DNA from: Paractinoplanes abujensis | GTDB taxonomy: Bacteria > Actinomycetota > Actinomycetes > Mycobacteriales > Micromonosporaceae | Reading direction: 5' to 3' | Assembly: GCF_014204895.1 (NCBI RefSeq) | Contig: NZ_JACHMF010000001.1 | Location: 5,022,001-5,086,000, forward strand | DNA length: 64,000 nt | Program-made: the position numbers and the translations under genes | The notes under the pieces: generated by a model | Seen by the model: only the letters and a program-made list of their open reading frames with translations | What the model was told of the DNA's origin: nothing | Databases searched by the model: none | In this document: positions 17,441 through 25,937 of the stretch, piece by piece | Layout: every line of letters begins with the position of its first letter | Position numbering within the stretch: the first letter of the stretch is position 1

Positions 17441-18619
17441 ATGGCGAATGTGACGTCGACCTGGACCGAACCCTCGAACACCGCCACCGCCCTGCTCCTG
17501 CTGGGCCGGGGCACCGACCCCGCCTCGGAGCGCGGCGTGGAATGCCCGGGCGACCTGCCCGCGCCCAGCGACCCCGGCCTGGTCGCCCGCGCCACCGCCG
17601 CCAAGGCCGCGCTGGGTGACCGCGTCTTCGTGCTCGGCCACCACTACCAGCGCGACGAGGTCATCCAGTTCGCCGACGTCACCGGCGACTCGTTCAAGCT
17701 GGCCCAGCAGGCCGCGGCCCGGCCCGGCGCCGAGTTCATCGTGTTCTGCGGCGTGCACTTCATGGCCGAGAGCGCCGACATCCTGACCGGGAAGAACCAG
17801 CAGGTCATCCTGCCCGACCTGGCGGCCGGCTGCTCGATGGCCGACATGGCCGTGCTGGGCCAGGTCGAGGCGGCGTGGGAGCGCTTCGAGGACCTCGGCA
17901 TCACCGGTGAGATCGTCCCGGTGACCTACATGAACTCGTCGGCCGACATCAAGGGCTTCGTGGGCCGCAACAAGGGCGTGGTCTGCACGTCGTCCAACGC
18001 CAAGCGCGCCCTGACCTGGTCTTTCGAGCAGGGCAGCAAGGTGTTCTTCCTGCCCGACCAGCACCTCGGGCGCAACACGGCCGTACTGGAAATGGGTTTC
18101 GGCCTCGACGACTGCGTGCTCTACGACCCGCACAAGCCCGGTGGCGGCCTCACGGACGATGAGCTGCGCAACGCCCGCATGATCCTGTGGCGGGGGCACT
18201 GCTCGGTGCACGGCCGCTTCACGCTCGACAGCGTGCGCGAGGTGCGCGAGCGGGTGCCCGGGGTCAACGTGCTGGTGCACCCCGAGTGCCGCCACGACGT
18301 CGTGCGCGCGGCCGACCAGGTGGGCTCGACCGAATACATCATCAAGGCCCTCGAGGCGGCTCCGCCCGGCTCGGCCTGGGCGGTCGGCACCGAGCTCAAC
18401 CTTGTGCGGCGGATGGCCCTGGCCCACCCGGACAAGCAGATCATGTTCCTCGACCGAACGGTCTGCTACTGCTCGACCATGAACCGGATCGACCTCCCCC
18501 ACCTGGTGTGGGCGCTGGAGGAGCTGGTGGCCGGCCGCGTGCCGAACGTCATCACCGTGGACGAGGAAACCGCCGCCAACGCGCGTGTCGCGCTGGACCA
18601 GATGCTCGCACTGCCGTAA
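17441..18619 (+). CDS. nadA: quinolinate synthase
   Basis: 4Fe-4S enzyme that condenses iminoaspartate with dihydroxyacetone phosphate to quinolinate in de novo NAD synthesis; 392 residues, the long NadA type. The signature VFVLGHHYQRDEVIQFAD and three cysteine motifs (FCGVHFMAESADIL with Cys103, VVCTSSNA, HPECRHD) supply the cluster. ATG 17441 is used; GTG 17450 is an alternative. nadB and nadC are not nearby, which is unusual since these genes are often clustered. Confidence 0.95.
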   Translation: MANVTSTWTEPSNTATALLLLGRGTDPASERGVECPGDLPAPSDPGLVARATAAKAALGDRVFVLGHHYQRDEVIQFADVTGDSFKLAQQAAARPGAEFIVFCGVHFMAESADILTGKNQQVILPDLAAGCSMADMAVLGQVEAAWERFEDLGITGEIVPVTYMNSSADIKGFVGRNKGVVCTSSNAKRALTWSFEQGSKVFFLPDQHLGRNTAVLEMGFGLDDCVLYDPHKPGGGLTDDELRNARMILWRGHCSVHGRFTLDSVREVRERVPGVNVLVHPECRHDVVRAADQVGSTEYIIKALEAAPPGSAWAVGTELNLVRRMALAHPDKQIMFLDRTVCYCSTMNRIDLPHLVWALEELVAGRVPNVITVDEETAANARVALDQMLALP

Positions 18620-18829
18620 CGCACCGTGATCAATAAGATCCGCTGAGCGCGACCGCACCTTTCTGTTGTCTTAATCATCAGGGTTTCGTGCCGGGTCGGG
18701 CGTTTGACGACTGGCGCGTCTGTCACTCAGCGCTATGCTTCCCCGGTTGCAGAAACGGGTACCCCCGCCCGGTCCTGCCCCCTCGATCATTCTCGGGCGC
18801 CCCTTGACGCCCGCCGGCTGGAGGTTACG

Positions 18830-20185
18830 TTGACCGACGACGTCTTGGTCGTGCACGGTGGTACACCGCTGCAGGGTCAGATCCGGGTCCGTGGCGCCAA
18901 GAACCTCGTATCCAAGGCGATGGTGGCGGCCCTGCTGGGCGAGACCCCGAGCGTCCTGTTCGACGTCCCGCGCATCCGCGACGTCGAGGTCGTCCGCGGC
19001 CTGCTCGAACTGCACGGCGTCAAGGTGTCCGACGGCGTCGACGACGGCGAGCTGGTGATGGACCCCACGAACGTGGAGAGCGCCAGCACCGACGAGATCA
19101 ACGTGCACGCCGGCTCGAGCCGCATCCCGATCCTGTTCTGCGGCCCGCTGCTGCACCGCCTCGGGCACGCGTTCATCCCGGACCTCGGCGGCTGCCACAT
19201 CGGCCCGCGCCCGATCGACTTCCACATCCAGGCGCTGCGCGAGTTCGGCGCGGTCGTCGACAAGACGCCCGAGGGCATGCACCTGAGCGCGCCCCACGGC
19301 CTCAAGGGCGCCAAGCTCGAGCTGCCCTACCCGAGCGTGGGCGCCACCGAGCAGGTGCTGCTGACCGCCGTACGGGCCGAGGGTGTGACCGAGCTGCGCA
19401 ACGCGGCCATCGAGCCCGAGATCATCGACCTGATCTGCGTCCTGCAGAAGATGGGCGCGATCATCACGGTGCACACCGACCGGGTCATCGAGATCCAGGG
19501 CGTGCCGCGGCTGCACGGTTACCAGCACAAGCCGATCCCCGACCGGATCGAGGCCGCCAGCTGGGCGGCCGCCGCGCTCGCGACCAAGGGCGAGATCGAG
19601 GTGCTCGGCGCCCGCCAGCAGGACATGATGACGTTCCTCAACGTCTTCCGGTCCATCGGCGGCGAGTTCCAGATCACCGACGACCGGGTCGCCCGCCCCG
19701 GCGTGACCGGCGCCGAGGGCGGCATCAAGTTCTGGCACCCCGGCCACGAGCTGCAGGCCGTCGCGCTCGAGACCGACGTGCACCCCGGCTTCATGACCGA
19801 CTGGCAACAGCCCCTGGTGGTGGCGCTGACCCAGGCCCGCGGACTGTCGATCATGCACGAGACCGTCTATGAGCAGCGGCTGGGCTACACCGACGCGCTC
19901 AACCAGATGGGCGCGACGATCCAGGTCTACCGGGACTGCCTCGGTGGCACCCCGTGCCGGTTCGGCCGCCGCAACTTCAAGCACTCCGCGGTCATCGCCG
20001 GCCCGTCCAAGCTGCACGCGGCTGACCTGGTCATCCCCGATCTGCGGGCCGGCTTCGCCCACCTGATCGCGGCGCTGGCCGCCGAGGGCACTTCGCGCGT
20101 CTACGGCGTCGACCTGATCAACCGGGGCTACGAGGACTTCGAGGGCAAGCTGTCGGCGCTCGGCGCCCACGTCGAGCGTCTTTAG
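18830..20185 (+). CDS. murA: UDP-N-acetylglucosamine 1-carboxyvinyltransferase
   Basis: First committed enzyme of peptidoglycan precursor synthesis: adds enolpyruvate from PEP to UDP-GlcNAc. 451 residues. The RGAKN motif is at residues 21-25, and the loop Cys attacked by fosfomycin is C122 in GGCHIGPRP, so the enzyme should be fosfomycin-sensitive in principle. The C-terminal arginine motif reads DLRAGFAHLIAALAAEG, slightly divergent from the usual RAS. TTG 18830 has GGAGG 5 nt upstream, and the protein then starts like Streptomyces MurA as I recall it. A perfect hairpin terminator follows. Confidence 0.93.
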   Translation: MTDDVLVVHGGTPLQGQIRVRGAKNLVSKAMVAALLGETPSVLFDVPRIRDVEVVRGLLELHGVKVSDGVDDGELVMDPTNVESASTDEINVHAGSSRIPILFCGPLLHRLGHAFIPDLGGCHIGPRPIDFHIQALREFGAVVDKTPEGMHLSAPHGLKGAKLELPYPSVGATEQVLLTAVRAEGVTELRNAAIEPEIIDLICVLQKMGAIITVHTDRVIEIQGVPRLHGYQHKPIPDRIEAASWAAAALATKGEIEVLGARQQDMMTFLNVFRSIGGEFQITDDRVARPGVTGAEGGIKFWHPGHELQAVALETDVHPGFMTDWQQPLVVALTQARGLSIMHETVYEQRLGYTDALNQMGATIQVYRDCLGGTPCRFGRRNFKHSAVIAGPSKLHAADLVIPDLRAGFAHLIAALAAEGTSRVYGVDLINRGYEDFEGKLSALGAHVERL

Positions 20186-20206
20186 GTCCTCAGTTTCATC
20201 ACTATC

Positions 20207-20237
20207 AGCGGCGCGGTGTGAATCACACCGCGCCGCT
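20207..20237 (+). terminator. hairpin terminator after murA
   Basis: A 15-bp perfect inverted repeat (AGCGGCGCGGTGTGA and its complement) around a single base. It ends 4 nt before the -10 element of the next gene. Confidence 0.8.
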
Positions 20238-20241
20238 TGGC

Positions 20242-20247
20242 TACTCT
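20242..20247 (+). promoter_or_regulatory. -10 element (TACTCT), leaderless
   Basis: TACTCT ends 6 nt before GTG 20254. It is packed directly against the murA terminator. Confidence 0.5.
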
Positions 20248-20253
20248 CTGAGC

Positions 20254-20874
20254 GTGCCCTCGCTTTTTCGCCGCAAGCAGTCCGACGTCGCCACTCGAGA
20301 CATCGAGGAGGAGGTGACGCCGGCCGAGCCGCGCCCCAAGGGCTACACCCCCAGCAAGAAGGAACTCGGCGTCGTCACGCCCAAGCGCACCGCGACCGGC
20401 CGCCGGGTCGGCGCCGAGCCCGCCCCGGCCAACCGCCGCGAGCAGCTCAAGCAGATGCGTGAGCGCCAGCGGGCCGAGCGGGCCGAGGCTTCCGCGGGCA
20501 TGCGGGCCGGCGACGAGCGTTACCTGCTGGCGCGTGACCGGGGCCCCGAGCGCTCGCTGGTCCGCGACATCATCGACAGCCGCCGCACGGTCGGCACCTA
20601 CTTCTTCGGTGGCGCGCTGATCGTGCTGATCGGCTCCACCGTGCAGATCCCCGCCGTCCAGCTCGCCAGCAACCTGCTGTGGCTGATGCTGGCCCTCGGC
20701 GTGATCATCGACAGCGTCCTGATCTCGCGCAAGGTGAAGCGCCTGGTCAACGAACGCTTCCCCAACACCACCCAGCGCATCGGCTCGCTGCAGATCTACG
20801 GCGTGATGCGGGGCCTGACGTTCCGCCGCATGCGGGTTCCCAAGCCGAAGGTCGAACTCGGTCAGGCTCTCTAG
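20254..20874 (+). CDS. DUF3043 family membrane protein
   Basis: A 206-residue protein of the actinobacterial DUF3043 family, function unknown. The first 115 residues are highly charged (RREQLKQMRERQRAERAEAS); two membrane helices follow (about 118-135 and 140-160), then a basic C-terminal tail. The conserved ERSLVRDIIDSRRTVGTYFF segment precedes the first helix. GTG 20254 starts MPSLFRRKQSD; an upstream GTG at 20218 lies inside the terminator stem and is rejected. Confidence 0.85.
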   Translation: MPSLFRRKQSDVATRDIEEEVTPAEPRPKGYTPSKKELGVVTPKRTATGRRVGAEPAPANRREQLKQMRERQRAERAEASAGMRAGDERYLLARDRGPERSLVRDIIDSRRTVGTYFFGGALIVLIGSTVQIPAVQLASNLLWLMLALGVIIDSVLISRKVKRLVNERFPNTTQRIGSLQIYGVMRGLTFRRMRVPKPKVELGQAL

Positions 20875-20923
20875 ACTTCTTGCGGTTATGGCAAGGATTA
20901 GTGCCTTCACTGCAAACAGCCTC

Positions 20924-20929
20924 TAGCTT
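20924..20929 (+). promoter_or_regulatory. -10 element (TAGCTT), leaderless
   Basis: TAGCTT ends 6 nt before ATG 20936 of the methyltransferase gene. Confidence 0.5.
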
Positions 20930-20935
20930 CGAGGC

Positions 20936-21694
20936 ATGGCACACGACCACCTGATCGAAATGCTCGACCTGGACGCCCAGGTCCTCAGCGACTACCACCG
21001 CGACCTGATCGCCTGGGTCGGCCGCGAAGCCCCCGCGAACCCGCACGTCGTCGACCTGGGCGCGGGTAGCGGCACCGGCTCCCTGGCCCTGGCCCGCGAC
21101 CTGCCCGGCGCCCGGGTCACCGCGGTCGACGTCTCCCCCGACATGCTGGCCCACCTGCGAGCTCGCGCCGAGGCGGCCGGGCTGGGCGACCACATCGCCA
21201 CGGTCGAGGCCGACCTGGACCGGCCGTGGCCTGCCCTCGGCCCGGTCGACGTGGTCTGGGCCGCATCGTCGATGCACCACATGGCCGACCCGGGGTTCGC
21301 GCTGCGCTCCGCCCACGCCGCACTCCGCCCCGGCGGGCTGCTGGTGATCGCCGAACTCGACTCGTTCCCGCGCTTCCTGGTGGGCACGCCGGACGAGGAG
21401 GTCGAGGCGCAGGCCCACGCCGAAGCGGACAAGGCCCGGCACGAGGCCGGCATGCACATGCACGAGAACTGGGGCGCACTGGCCGGGCGGGCCGGCTTCA
21501 CCGACGTGGTCGAGCGGAAATTTGAGATCGCTCTGGAGCCGCCGCTGGACTCGGGGGTCGTGCGCTACGCGGAGGTGTCGCTGGGACGGCTGGGCGAGCG
21601 GGTGCCGGGGCTGGACGGGGTGGTCTCGGGGCTGCGCGGACGGGAGGATCTGAGCGTGCGCACCGAGCGAACCGTCTGGCTGGCGCGTCGCTGA
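20936..21694 (+). CDS. class I SAM-dependent methyltransferase
   Basis: A 252-residue SAM-dependent methyltransferase. Motif I (VVDLGAGSGTGSLALA, residues about 38-53) and motif II (VTAVDVSPDMLAHLR) bind SAM; the post-II Asp and the loop VWAASSMHHMADPGFALRSAHAALRPGG are typical of UbiE-like small-molecule methyltransferases. Acceptor unknown. Likely leaderless from TAGCTT. No linked biosynthetic genes, so it appears to be a stand-alone unit. Confidence 0.85.
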   Translation: MAHDHLIEMLDLDAQVLSDYHRDLIAWVGREAPANPHVVDLGAGSGTGSLALARDLPGARVTAVDVSPDMLAHLRARAEAAGLGDHIATVEADLDRPWPALGPVDVVWAASSMHHMADPGFALRSAHAALRPGGLLVIAELDSFPRFLVGTPDEEVEAQAHAEADKARHEAGMHMHENWGALAGRAGFTDVVERKFEIALEPPLDSGVVRYAEVSLGRLGERVPGLDGVVSGLRGREDLSVRTERTVWLARR

Positions 21695-21837
21695 TGTTCC
21701 TACGTCCCTGCTGACTCGAGCACAGGGGCCCGCCCCACCGGGGGACCCCCGCCCTCGGCCATTTTACTGAGCTGGGGCGATCTTGGACGGGTCGCGGGCG
21801 GTGACCTGTGGACGACGCGGGATTGTGGATATCGGCG

Positions 21838-22146
21838 TCAGTCGATTCCAGCCAGGCGGAGCAGGGCGGCGGCGGCCGCGGCGGCCACGACCACGACCAC
21901 GAACGGGGCTTTGCGCCAGGCCAGCAGGGCCCCGACCATGACGCCGGCCGGGCGGGCCACGCCGGCGAAGCCGCTGCCGGCCATCAGGGTCGACGTGGCG
22001 GCCAGGGCGGTCAGCAGGGCGGTGGCGGCCATGGGGAGCAGGCGCTGCAGGTTGTCGGAGAGTTCGATGCGCTCGCGGAGCAGGACGCCGCCGAGGCGCA
22101 TCAGGTACGTGCCGACACCCAGCACGACGATCGCGGCGAGCATCAT
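21838..22146 (-). CDS. azlD: AzlD-family branched-chain amino-acid exporter small subunit
   Basis: Small membrane partner of AzlC, 102 residues with three or four hydrophobic helices. The family pattern GTYLMRLGGVLLRERIELSDNLQRLLP appears near the N-terminus. ATG 22146 is preferred (ATG 22143 is adjacent); the longer frame from 22215 adds a non-hydrophobic leader. It follows azlC on the same strand after 85 nt. AzlCD pairs export branched-chain amino acids in Bacillus; the substrate here is by analogy. Confidence 0.82.
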   Translation of the reverse strand: MMLAAIVVLGVGTYLMRLGGVLLRERIELSDNLQRLLPMAATALLTALAATSTLMAGSGFAGVARPAGVMVGALLAWRKAPFVVVVVAAAAAAALLRLAGID

Positions 22147-22231
22147 GCGGCGGCCCGCCACGAGTGGCGACGGACCTCGGCGGCCATCAGACGGCGGCCC
22201 CGCAAAGAGCGGCAATGGATTTCGGCGGGCA

Positions 22232-23047
22232 TCAGCCGGCTGCCTTCCGCGTGCGAAACGGGTGAATCGGGCGGTCCGGCCGGTCAGGGTGATCCGGTCG
22301 GTCCGGGTGATCCGGCCGGTCAGGGTGATCCGCGCGATCCGGGCTTTCCACGTAATCCGGGCTTTCCACGTAATACGAGCGATCCGGGCTGTCCGGGCTG
22401 TCCGGGCGGAGCAGGGTGAACAGGCCGAGCAGGGCGCACAGGACGGGCAGGCCGGCAGGCAGCCAGGGAGTGACTGCCACGGCCACGGCGGCGCCGGTGA
22501 GGGCGGCCAGGCGGGTGGTGCGGTCGCGCAGCGAGGGCAGGATCAGGGCGATCAGCGCGGCCGGGAAGGCGGCATCGAGGCCGAGCGTCTCGTAGTCGCC
22601 GACGGCCGTGCCGAGCAGGACGCCGAGGGCGGTGCCGAGGTTCCACGACGTGAACAGGGTGACGCCGATCAGCCAGTACGTGCGGCGGCGCTGGACCGGG
22701 TCCTGTTCGGCCAGGGTGAAGGCGACCACCTCGTCGGTCATCAGGTGGCTGCCGATCAGGCGGTCACGCCAACTGGTGCCCATGCTGCTGCCGATCGCCA
22801 TGCCGAACGGCAGGTGGCGGGCGTTGAGCAGCAGGCCGGCCAGCACCGCGGCGACGGGGCCGGCGGCGAGCAGGCCGACGGCGAGGAACTGGGCGCCCCC
22901 GGCGAAGACGACCGTGGACATGAGGAACGGCACCCAGACCGGGAGCCCGTACGCGATGGCGATGGCCCCGAACGAGGCCCCGACCGCCACCATGGCGGCG
23001 GCGATGGCGGCCGCGTCCCGGAGCAGCGTTCGCTGTATCGTACGCAT
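22232..23047 (-). CDS. azlC: AzlC-family branched-chain amino-acid exporter large subunit, with repetitive C-terminal tail
   Basis: Membrane permease of the AzlC family, 271 residues. Family motifs are visible in AAAMVAVGASFGAIAIAYGL, FAGGAQFLAVGLLAAG, LNARHLPFGMAIG and SHLMTDEVVAFTL. The last 45 residues are unlike the family: a hydrophilic run of DHPDRPDHPDRP-type repeats and a duplicated YVESPD, matched by short tandem repeats in the DNA at about 22255-22400. The tail probably arose by repeat expansion into the 3' end. Divergent from an XRE-cupin regulator over a 55-nt gap with two dyads. Confidence 0.85.
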   Translation of the reverse strand: MRTIQRTLLRDAAAIAAAMVAVGASFGAIAIAYGLPVWVPFLMSTVVFAGGAQFLAVGLLAAGPVAAVLAGLLLNARHLPFGMAIGSSMGTSWRDRLIGSHLMTDEVVAFTLAEQDPVQRRRTYWLIGVTLFTSWNLGTALGVLLGTAVGDYETLGLDAAFPAALIALILPSLRDRTTRLAALTGAAVAVAVTPWLPAGLPVLCALLGLFTLLRPDSPDSPDRSYYVESPDYVESPDRADHPDRPDHPDRPDHPDRPDRPIHPFRTRKAAG

Positions 23048-23048
23048 A

Positions 23049-23092
23049 GTTCGAGATACTGAACGACCGCACCAGCGTTCGTCAAACCGAAC
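23049..23092. promoter_or_regulatory. paired operator candidates GTTC-N8-GAAC between azlC and the XRE-cupin gene
   Basis: Two 16-bp dyads, GTTCGAGATACTGAAC (23049-23064) and GTTCGTCAAACCGAAC (23077-23092), are spaced 28 bp start to start in the 55-nt gap between divergent start codons. The left dyad abuts the azlC start codon. They are good candidates for binding by the adjacent XRE-cupin protein. Confidence 0.55.
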
Positions 23093-23102
23093 AACTCGAT
23101 CG

Positions 23103-23669
23103 ATGGAGCGAACATTGCATCAGCCGGCGCCTCCGCTCGCCACGATCGCCGCCGCTCTGCGCCGTGAACGGGAACGGGCCGGCATCTCACTGGCCGAGCT
23201 AGCCCGCCGGGCCGGGCTGGCCAAGTCGACGCTGTCGCAGCTCGAGGCGGGCACGGGCAACCCGAGCATCGAGACGCTGTGGTCGCTCGGGGTGGCCCTC
23301 GGTGTGCCCTTCAGCCGCCTGGTCGAGCCGCCCGAGACACAGGTGCGGGTGATCCGGGCCGGCGAGGGGCCGCGCCTGCAGGCCGACGAGGCCGAGTTCG
23401 TGGCGACCCTGCTCGCGGCCGGGTCCCCGCACACCCGGCGCGACCTCTACGTGATGGAGCTCGAACCGGGCCCGGCCCGTGACGCGCTGGCCCACATCCC
23501 GGGCAGCGTCGAGCACATCGTGCTGGCCTCCGGGCGGATCAAGGCGGGCCCGGTCGGCGAGCAGGTCGAGCTGGGCCCGGGCGACTACGTGACGTTCCCG
23601 GGCGACGTCGACCACCACTACGAGGCGCTCGAACCCTCATGGGCCGTGCTGGTCATGGAGCACCGCTAG
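23103..23669 (+). CDS. XRE-family transcriptional regulator with C-terminal cupin domain
   Basis: HTH-cupin regulator of 188 residues. The XRE helix-turn-helix occupies about 10-65 (ISLAELARRAGLAKSTLSQLEAG), and a cupin fold follows (VEHIVLASGRIKAGPVGE, GDYVTFPGDVDHHYEAL). Such regulators often control a divergent transporter gene in response to a small molecule, and azlCD is divergent here across two dyad sequences. Its stop shares the palindrome CTAG with the stop of the convergent GH16 gene. Confidence 0.85.
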   Translation: MERTLHQPAPPLATIAAALRRERERAGISLAELARRAGLAKSTLSQLEAGTGNPSIETLWSLGVALGVPFSRLVEPPETQVRVIRAGEGPRLQADEAEFVATLLAAGSPHTRRDLYVMELEPGPARDALAHIPGSVEHIVLASGRIKAGPVGEQVELGPGDYVTFPGDVDHHYEALEPSWAVLVMEHR

Positions 23670-24940
23670 AAGGGCACGCCGCCTTTCCACACCGACACCG
23701 GGCCGACCGTCATGCTGCGGGGGAAGGTGGTGGCCGAGCTGTCCACGGTGCCCGCGATCGCCACGTTGGCGACGAGGAAGAAGGACTGACCGAAGGGCCA
23801 GGTGCGGCCGGCGGCGAGCGCGTCCGAAGCCCACAACGTCATCGTGGGCCTGCGGTCGATATAGAAGCGGACCGTACGCGCGTCGAAGTACACACCGAAC
23901 TGGTGCGGACCCGAGTCGAGCGGCGCGCCGAGATCCGTGGTGCCGCCCGGTTCGTCCCATCCGTACTGCTGATCGGCCCCGGGGTTGCGCGCGATCGCCA
24001 TGTGCGCCGCCGCCCGGGCCACCGTGGGCTGCGCTCCCGTGCCCTCGAAGATGTCCAGCTCGCCGCACGCCGGCCAGCCCACCCGGGGCATGGACGTGCC
24101 GAGCATCCAGAAGGCCGGCCACACCCCCGCCCCGACGGGAGCGGTGATGGTGGCCTCCACGTACGACCCGGTGGGCACCGAGACCTTGCCCAGGGTGTCG
24201 AGGCGGGCGCTGGTGAAGCCGTCCGCAGTGCGGTCGGCCGTGATGCGCAGCCGGCCGGCCTCGTCGACGCGGGCGTTCTGAGGCTGATAGGTCTGCAGCT
24301 CGCCGTTGCCCCAGCCGCCACCGCCCGTACGGGCGGTCCACGTGCTGTCCGAGAACCCGATCACCTGCGACGGCTTGCCACGCACGGTGGCCGGCGCGTA
24401 CGAGACCGCACTCTCCACGCTCGCTCCCGTCACCTGGACCGCGAACGCGCCCGCGGGCGGCAAGGCGAGGTAGAACGCGGTCCCGGCCGCCCCGGTCGCG
24501 GTGGCCACGAAGGTGCGCGTGACCCGCTGCCAGCCGGAGCCGGCCGGGGTGACGTACTCCGTGACCGCCGTGGGCTGGTTCTGCAGGTAGCCGTCGGCCA
24601 GCCGGATCCCGTACGTCCGGCCGGCCCCGGCCAGGTCCCGCAGCCAGACGCTCATCCGGTAGGTCCGGCCGACGACGAACGACGACTGCAGAGCGCCCAC
24701 CGCGTACGCCCATGCGCCGTCCCCGCCGTCACGGGTGATCGACAGACCGGTCGTGGCGGGACCTCCGCGTAGCCCGGTGACCCGCTTCAGCTCCACGGCT
24801 CCGGACTCCGACTGGGCCCGCCAGCCGCTCACATCCGTACGGGCGGAGGGGTTGAGCACCATCTCGGAACTCGCCGCGGAGGCAGGCCCGGGTGCGGCCA
24901 GGAACAGCATCGACAGGACGGCGGCAAGCAGGGACCTCAT
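23666..24940 (-). CDS. secreted glycoside hydrolase family 16 protein with N-terminal carbohydrate-binding-like domain
   Basis: Secreted beta-glucanase-type enzyme of 424 residues. A Sec signal peptide (about 1-22, cleavage near ASA-ASS) is followed by a CBM4/9-like beta-sandwich (about 27-165) and a GH16 catalytic domain. The GH16 ExDxxE catalytic motif is intact as GELDIFEG (E294, D296, E299), and WPAFWMLG precedes it. Substrate (laminarin, lichenan or another beta-glucan) is undetermined. ATG 24940 gives the signal peptide; open frame upstream is not coding. Confidence 0.88.
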   Translation of the reverse strand: MRSLLAAVLSMLFLAAPGPASAASSEMVLNPSARTDVSGWRAQSESGAVELKRVTGLRGGPATTGLSITRDGGDGAWAYAVGALQSSFVVGRTYRMSVWLRDLAGAGRTYGIRLADGYLQNQPTAVTEYVTPAGSGWQRVTRTFVATATGAAGTAFYLALPPAGAFAVQVTGASVESAVSYAPATVRGKPSQVIGFSDSTWTARTGGGGWGNGELQTYQPQNARVDEAGRLRITADRTADGFTSARLDTLGKVSVPTGSYVEATITAPVGAGVWPAFWMLGTSMPRVGWPACGELDIFEGTGAQPTVARAAAHMAIARNPGADQQYGWDEPGGTTDLGAPLDSGPHQFGVYFDARTVRFYIDRRPTMTLWASDALAAGRTWPFGQSFFLVANVAIAGTVDSSATTFPRSMTVGPVSVWKGGVPF

Positions 24941-24983
24941 GGTGGTTCGTGATCGGCCGGGACGGAGCGGTCCTGACGTTTTG

Positions 24984-25937
24984 TCAGCGGCGGTCGGTGT
25001 AGAGGCGGGCCACGACGTCCTCGATCTCGGGTTCGACAACCGACAGATCCCGTACGGGGGCCGCATTGACCAGGGCCGCCACCGCCGCCCCGGCCGTGAT
25101 CGACTCGAGCGTGAACGTCACCCGGTGACCGTCGGCCTCGCTCGCGACCAGGGTGGCGCCGGGCAGGGCGAAACCGGGGGGCAACGGCGCGTCCAGGTCG
25201 GCGACCAGCCGGCGCCGGGAACCGTACCGGGAATGCAGGTCCTCGATCGTGCCGTCGTGGACCACCCGCCCGTGGTCGATCACGACCAGCCGCCGGCACA
25301 GACGCTCGATGTCGGCCAGGTCGTGGGTCGTCAACACCAGCGTGGTGTGGCCGGCCTGGCCCAGCTCGCCCAGGAACGAGCGCACGGCCTGCTTGCTGAC
25401 GACGTCCAGCCCGATCGTGGGCTCGTCGAGGAACAGCACCTCGGGGCCGTGCAGCAGGGCCGCCGTCAGCTCACCGCGCATGCGCTGGCCGAGCGACAAC
25501 TGCCGTACGGGGGTGTCCAGGAACGCGTCGAGATCGAGCAGCTCACGGCAGCGGCGCAGGCGGGACTCGTGGTCGCTCGCGGGCACCCGGTAGACGTGGC
25601 GGAGCAGCCGGAACGACTCGCGCAGGGGCAGATCCCACCACAGCTGCGAGCGCTGCCCGAAGACGACGCCGATGCGCAGGGCCAGCCGGGTCCGCTGCGG
25701 CACGGGGCGGAGCCCGCACACCGAGACCTCACCGCCGGACGGGGACAGCACGCCGGTCAGCATCTTCAGCGTGGTCGACTTGCCGGCGCCGTTGGGCCCG
25801 ATGTAGCCCACCATTTCGCCCGCGGCTATCGACAGGCTCACCCCGTCGACGGCCGGGATCAAGCGTTTCTCCCGGCGGAAGCGGCCGGCTTTGACCCGTA
25901 CGGTGAACTCCTTGCGCAGGCCGTTCATCTCGATCAT
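24984..25937 (-). CDS. ABC transporter ATP-binding protein
   Basis: ATPase of an ABC-2 type exporter, 317 residues. Walker A is GPNGAGKST (47-55), the Q-loop is VVFGQRSQLWWD, the signature is LSLGQRMR, Walker B is VLFLDEPTIGLD, and the His switch is LTTHD. A C-terminal extension of about 85 residues follows, as in the NatA/DrrA-like group. It overlaps the upstream permease gene by 4 nt and forms a three-gene operon transcribed towards the GH16 gene. Substrate unknown. Confidence 0.92.
   Translation of the reverse strand: MIEMNGLRKEFTVRVKAGRFRREKRLIPAVDGVSLSIAAGEMVGYIGPNGAGKSTTLKMLTGVLSPSGGEVSVCGLRPVPQRTRLALRIGVVFGQRSQLWWDLPLRESFRLLRHVYRVPASDHESRLRRCRELLDLDAFLDTPVRQLSLGQRMRGELTAALLHGPEVLFLDEPTIGLDVVSKQAVRSFLGELGQAGHTTLVLTTHDLADIERLCRRLVVIDHGRVVHDGTIEDLHSRYGSRRRLVADLDAPLPPGFALPGATLVASEADGHRVTFTLESITAGAAVAALVNAAPVRDLSVVEPEIEDVVARLYTDRR

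Noticed and set aside
16277..18658. 793-residue minus-strand frame extending glycerate kinase
   Set aside because: The part upstream of 17380 is antisense to nadA and has no family similarity.
18671..20170. 499-residue frame antisense to murA
   Set aside because: Typical shadow of G/C-biased third positions; murA on the plus strand has intact catalytic motifs.
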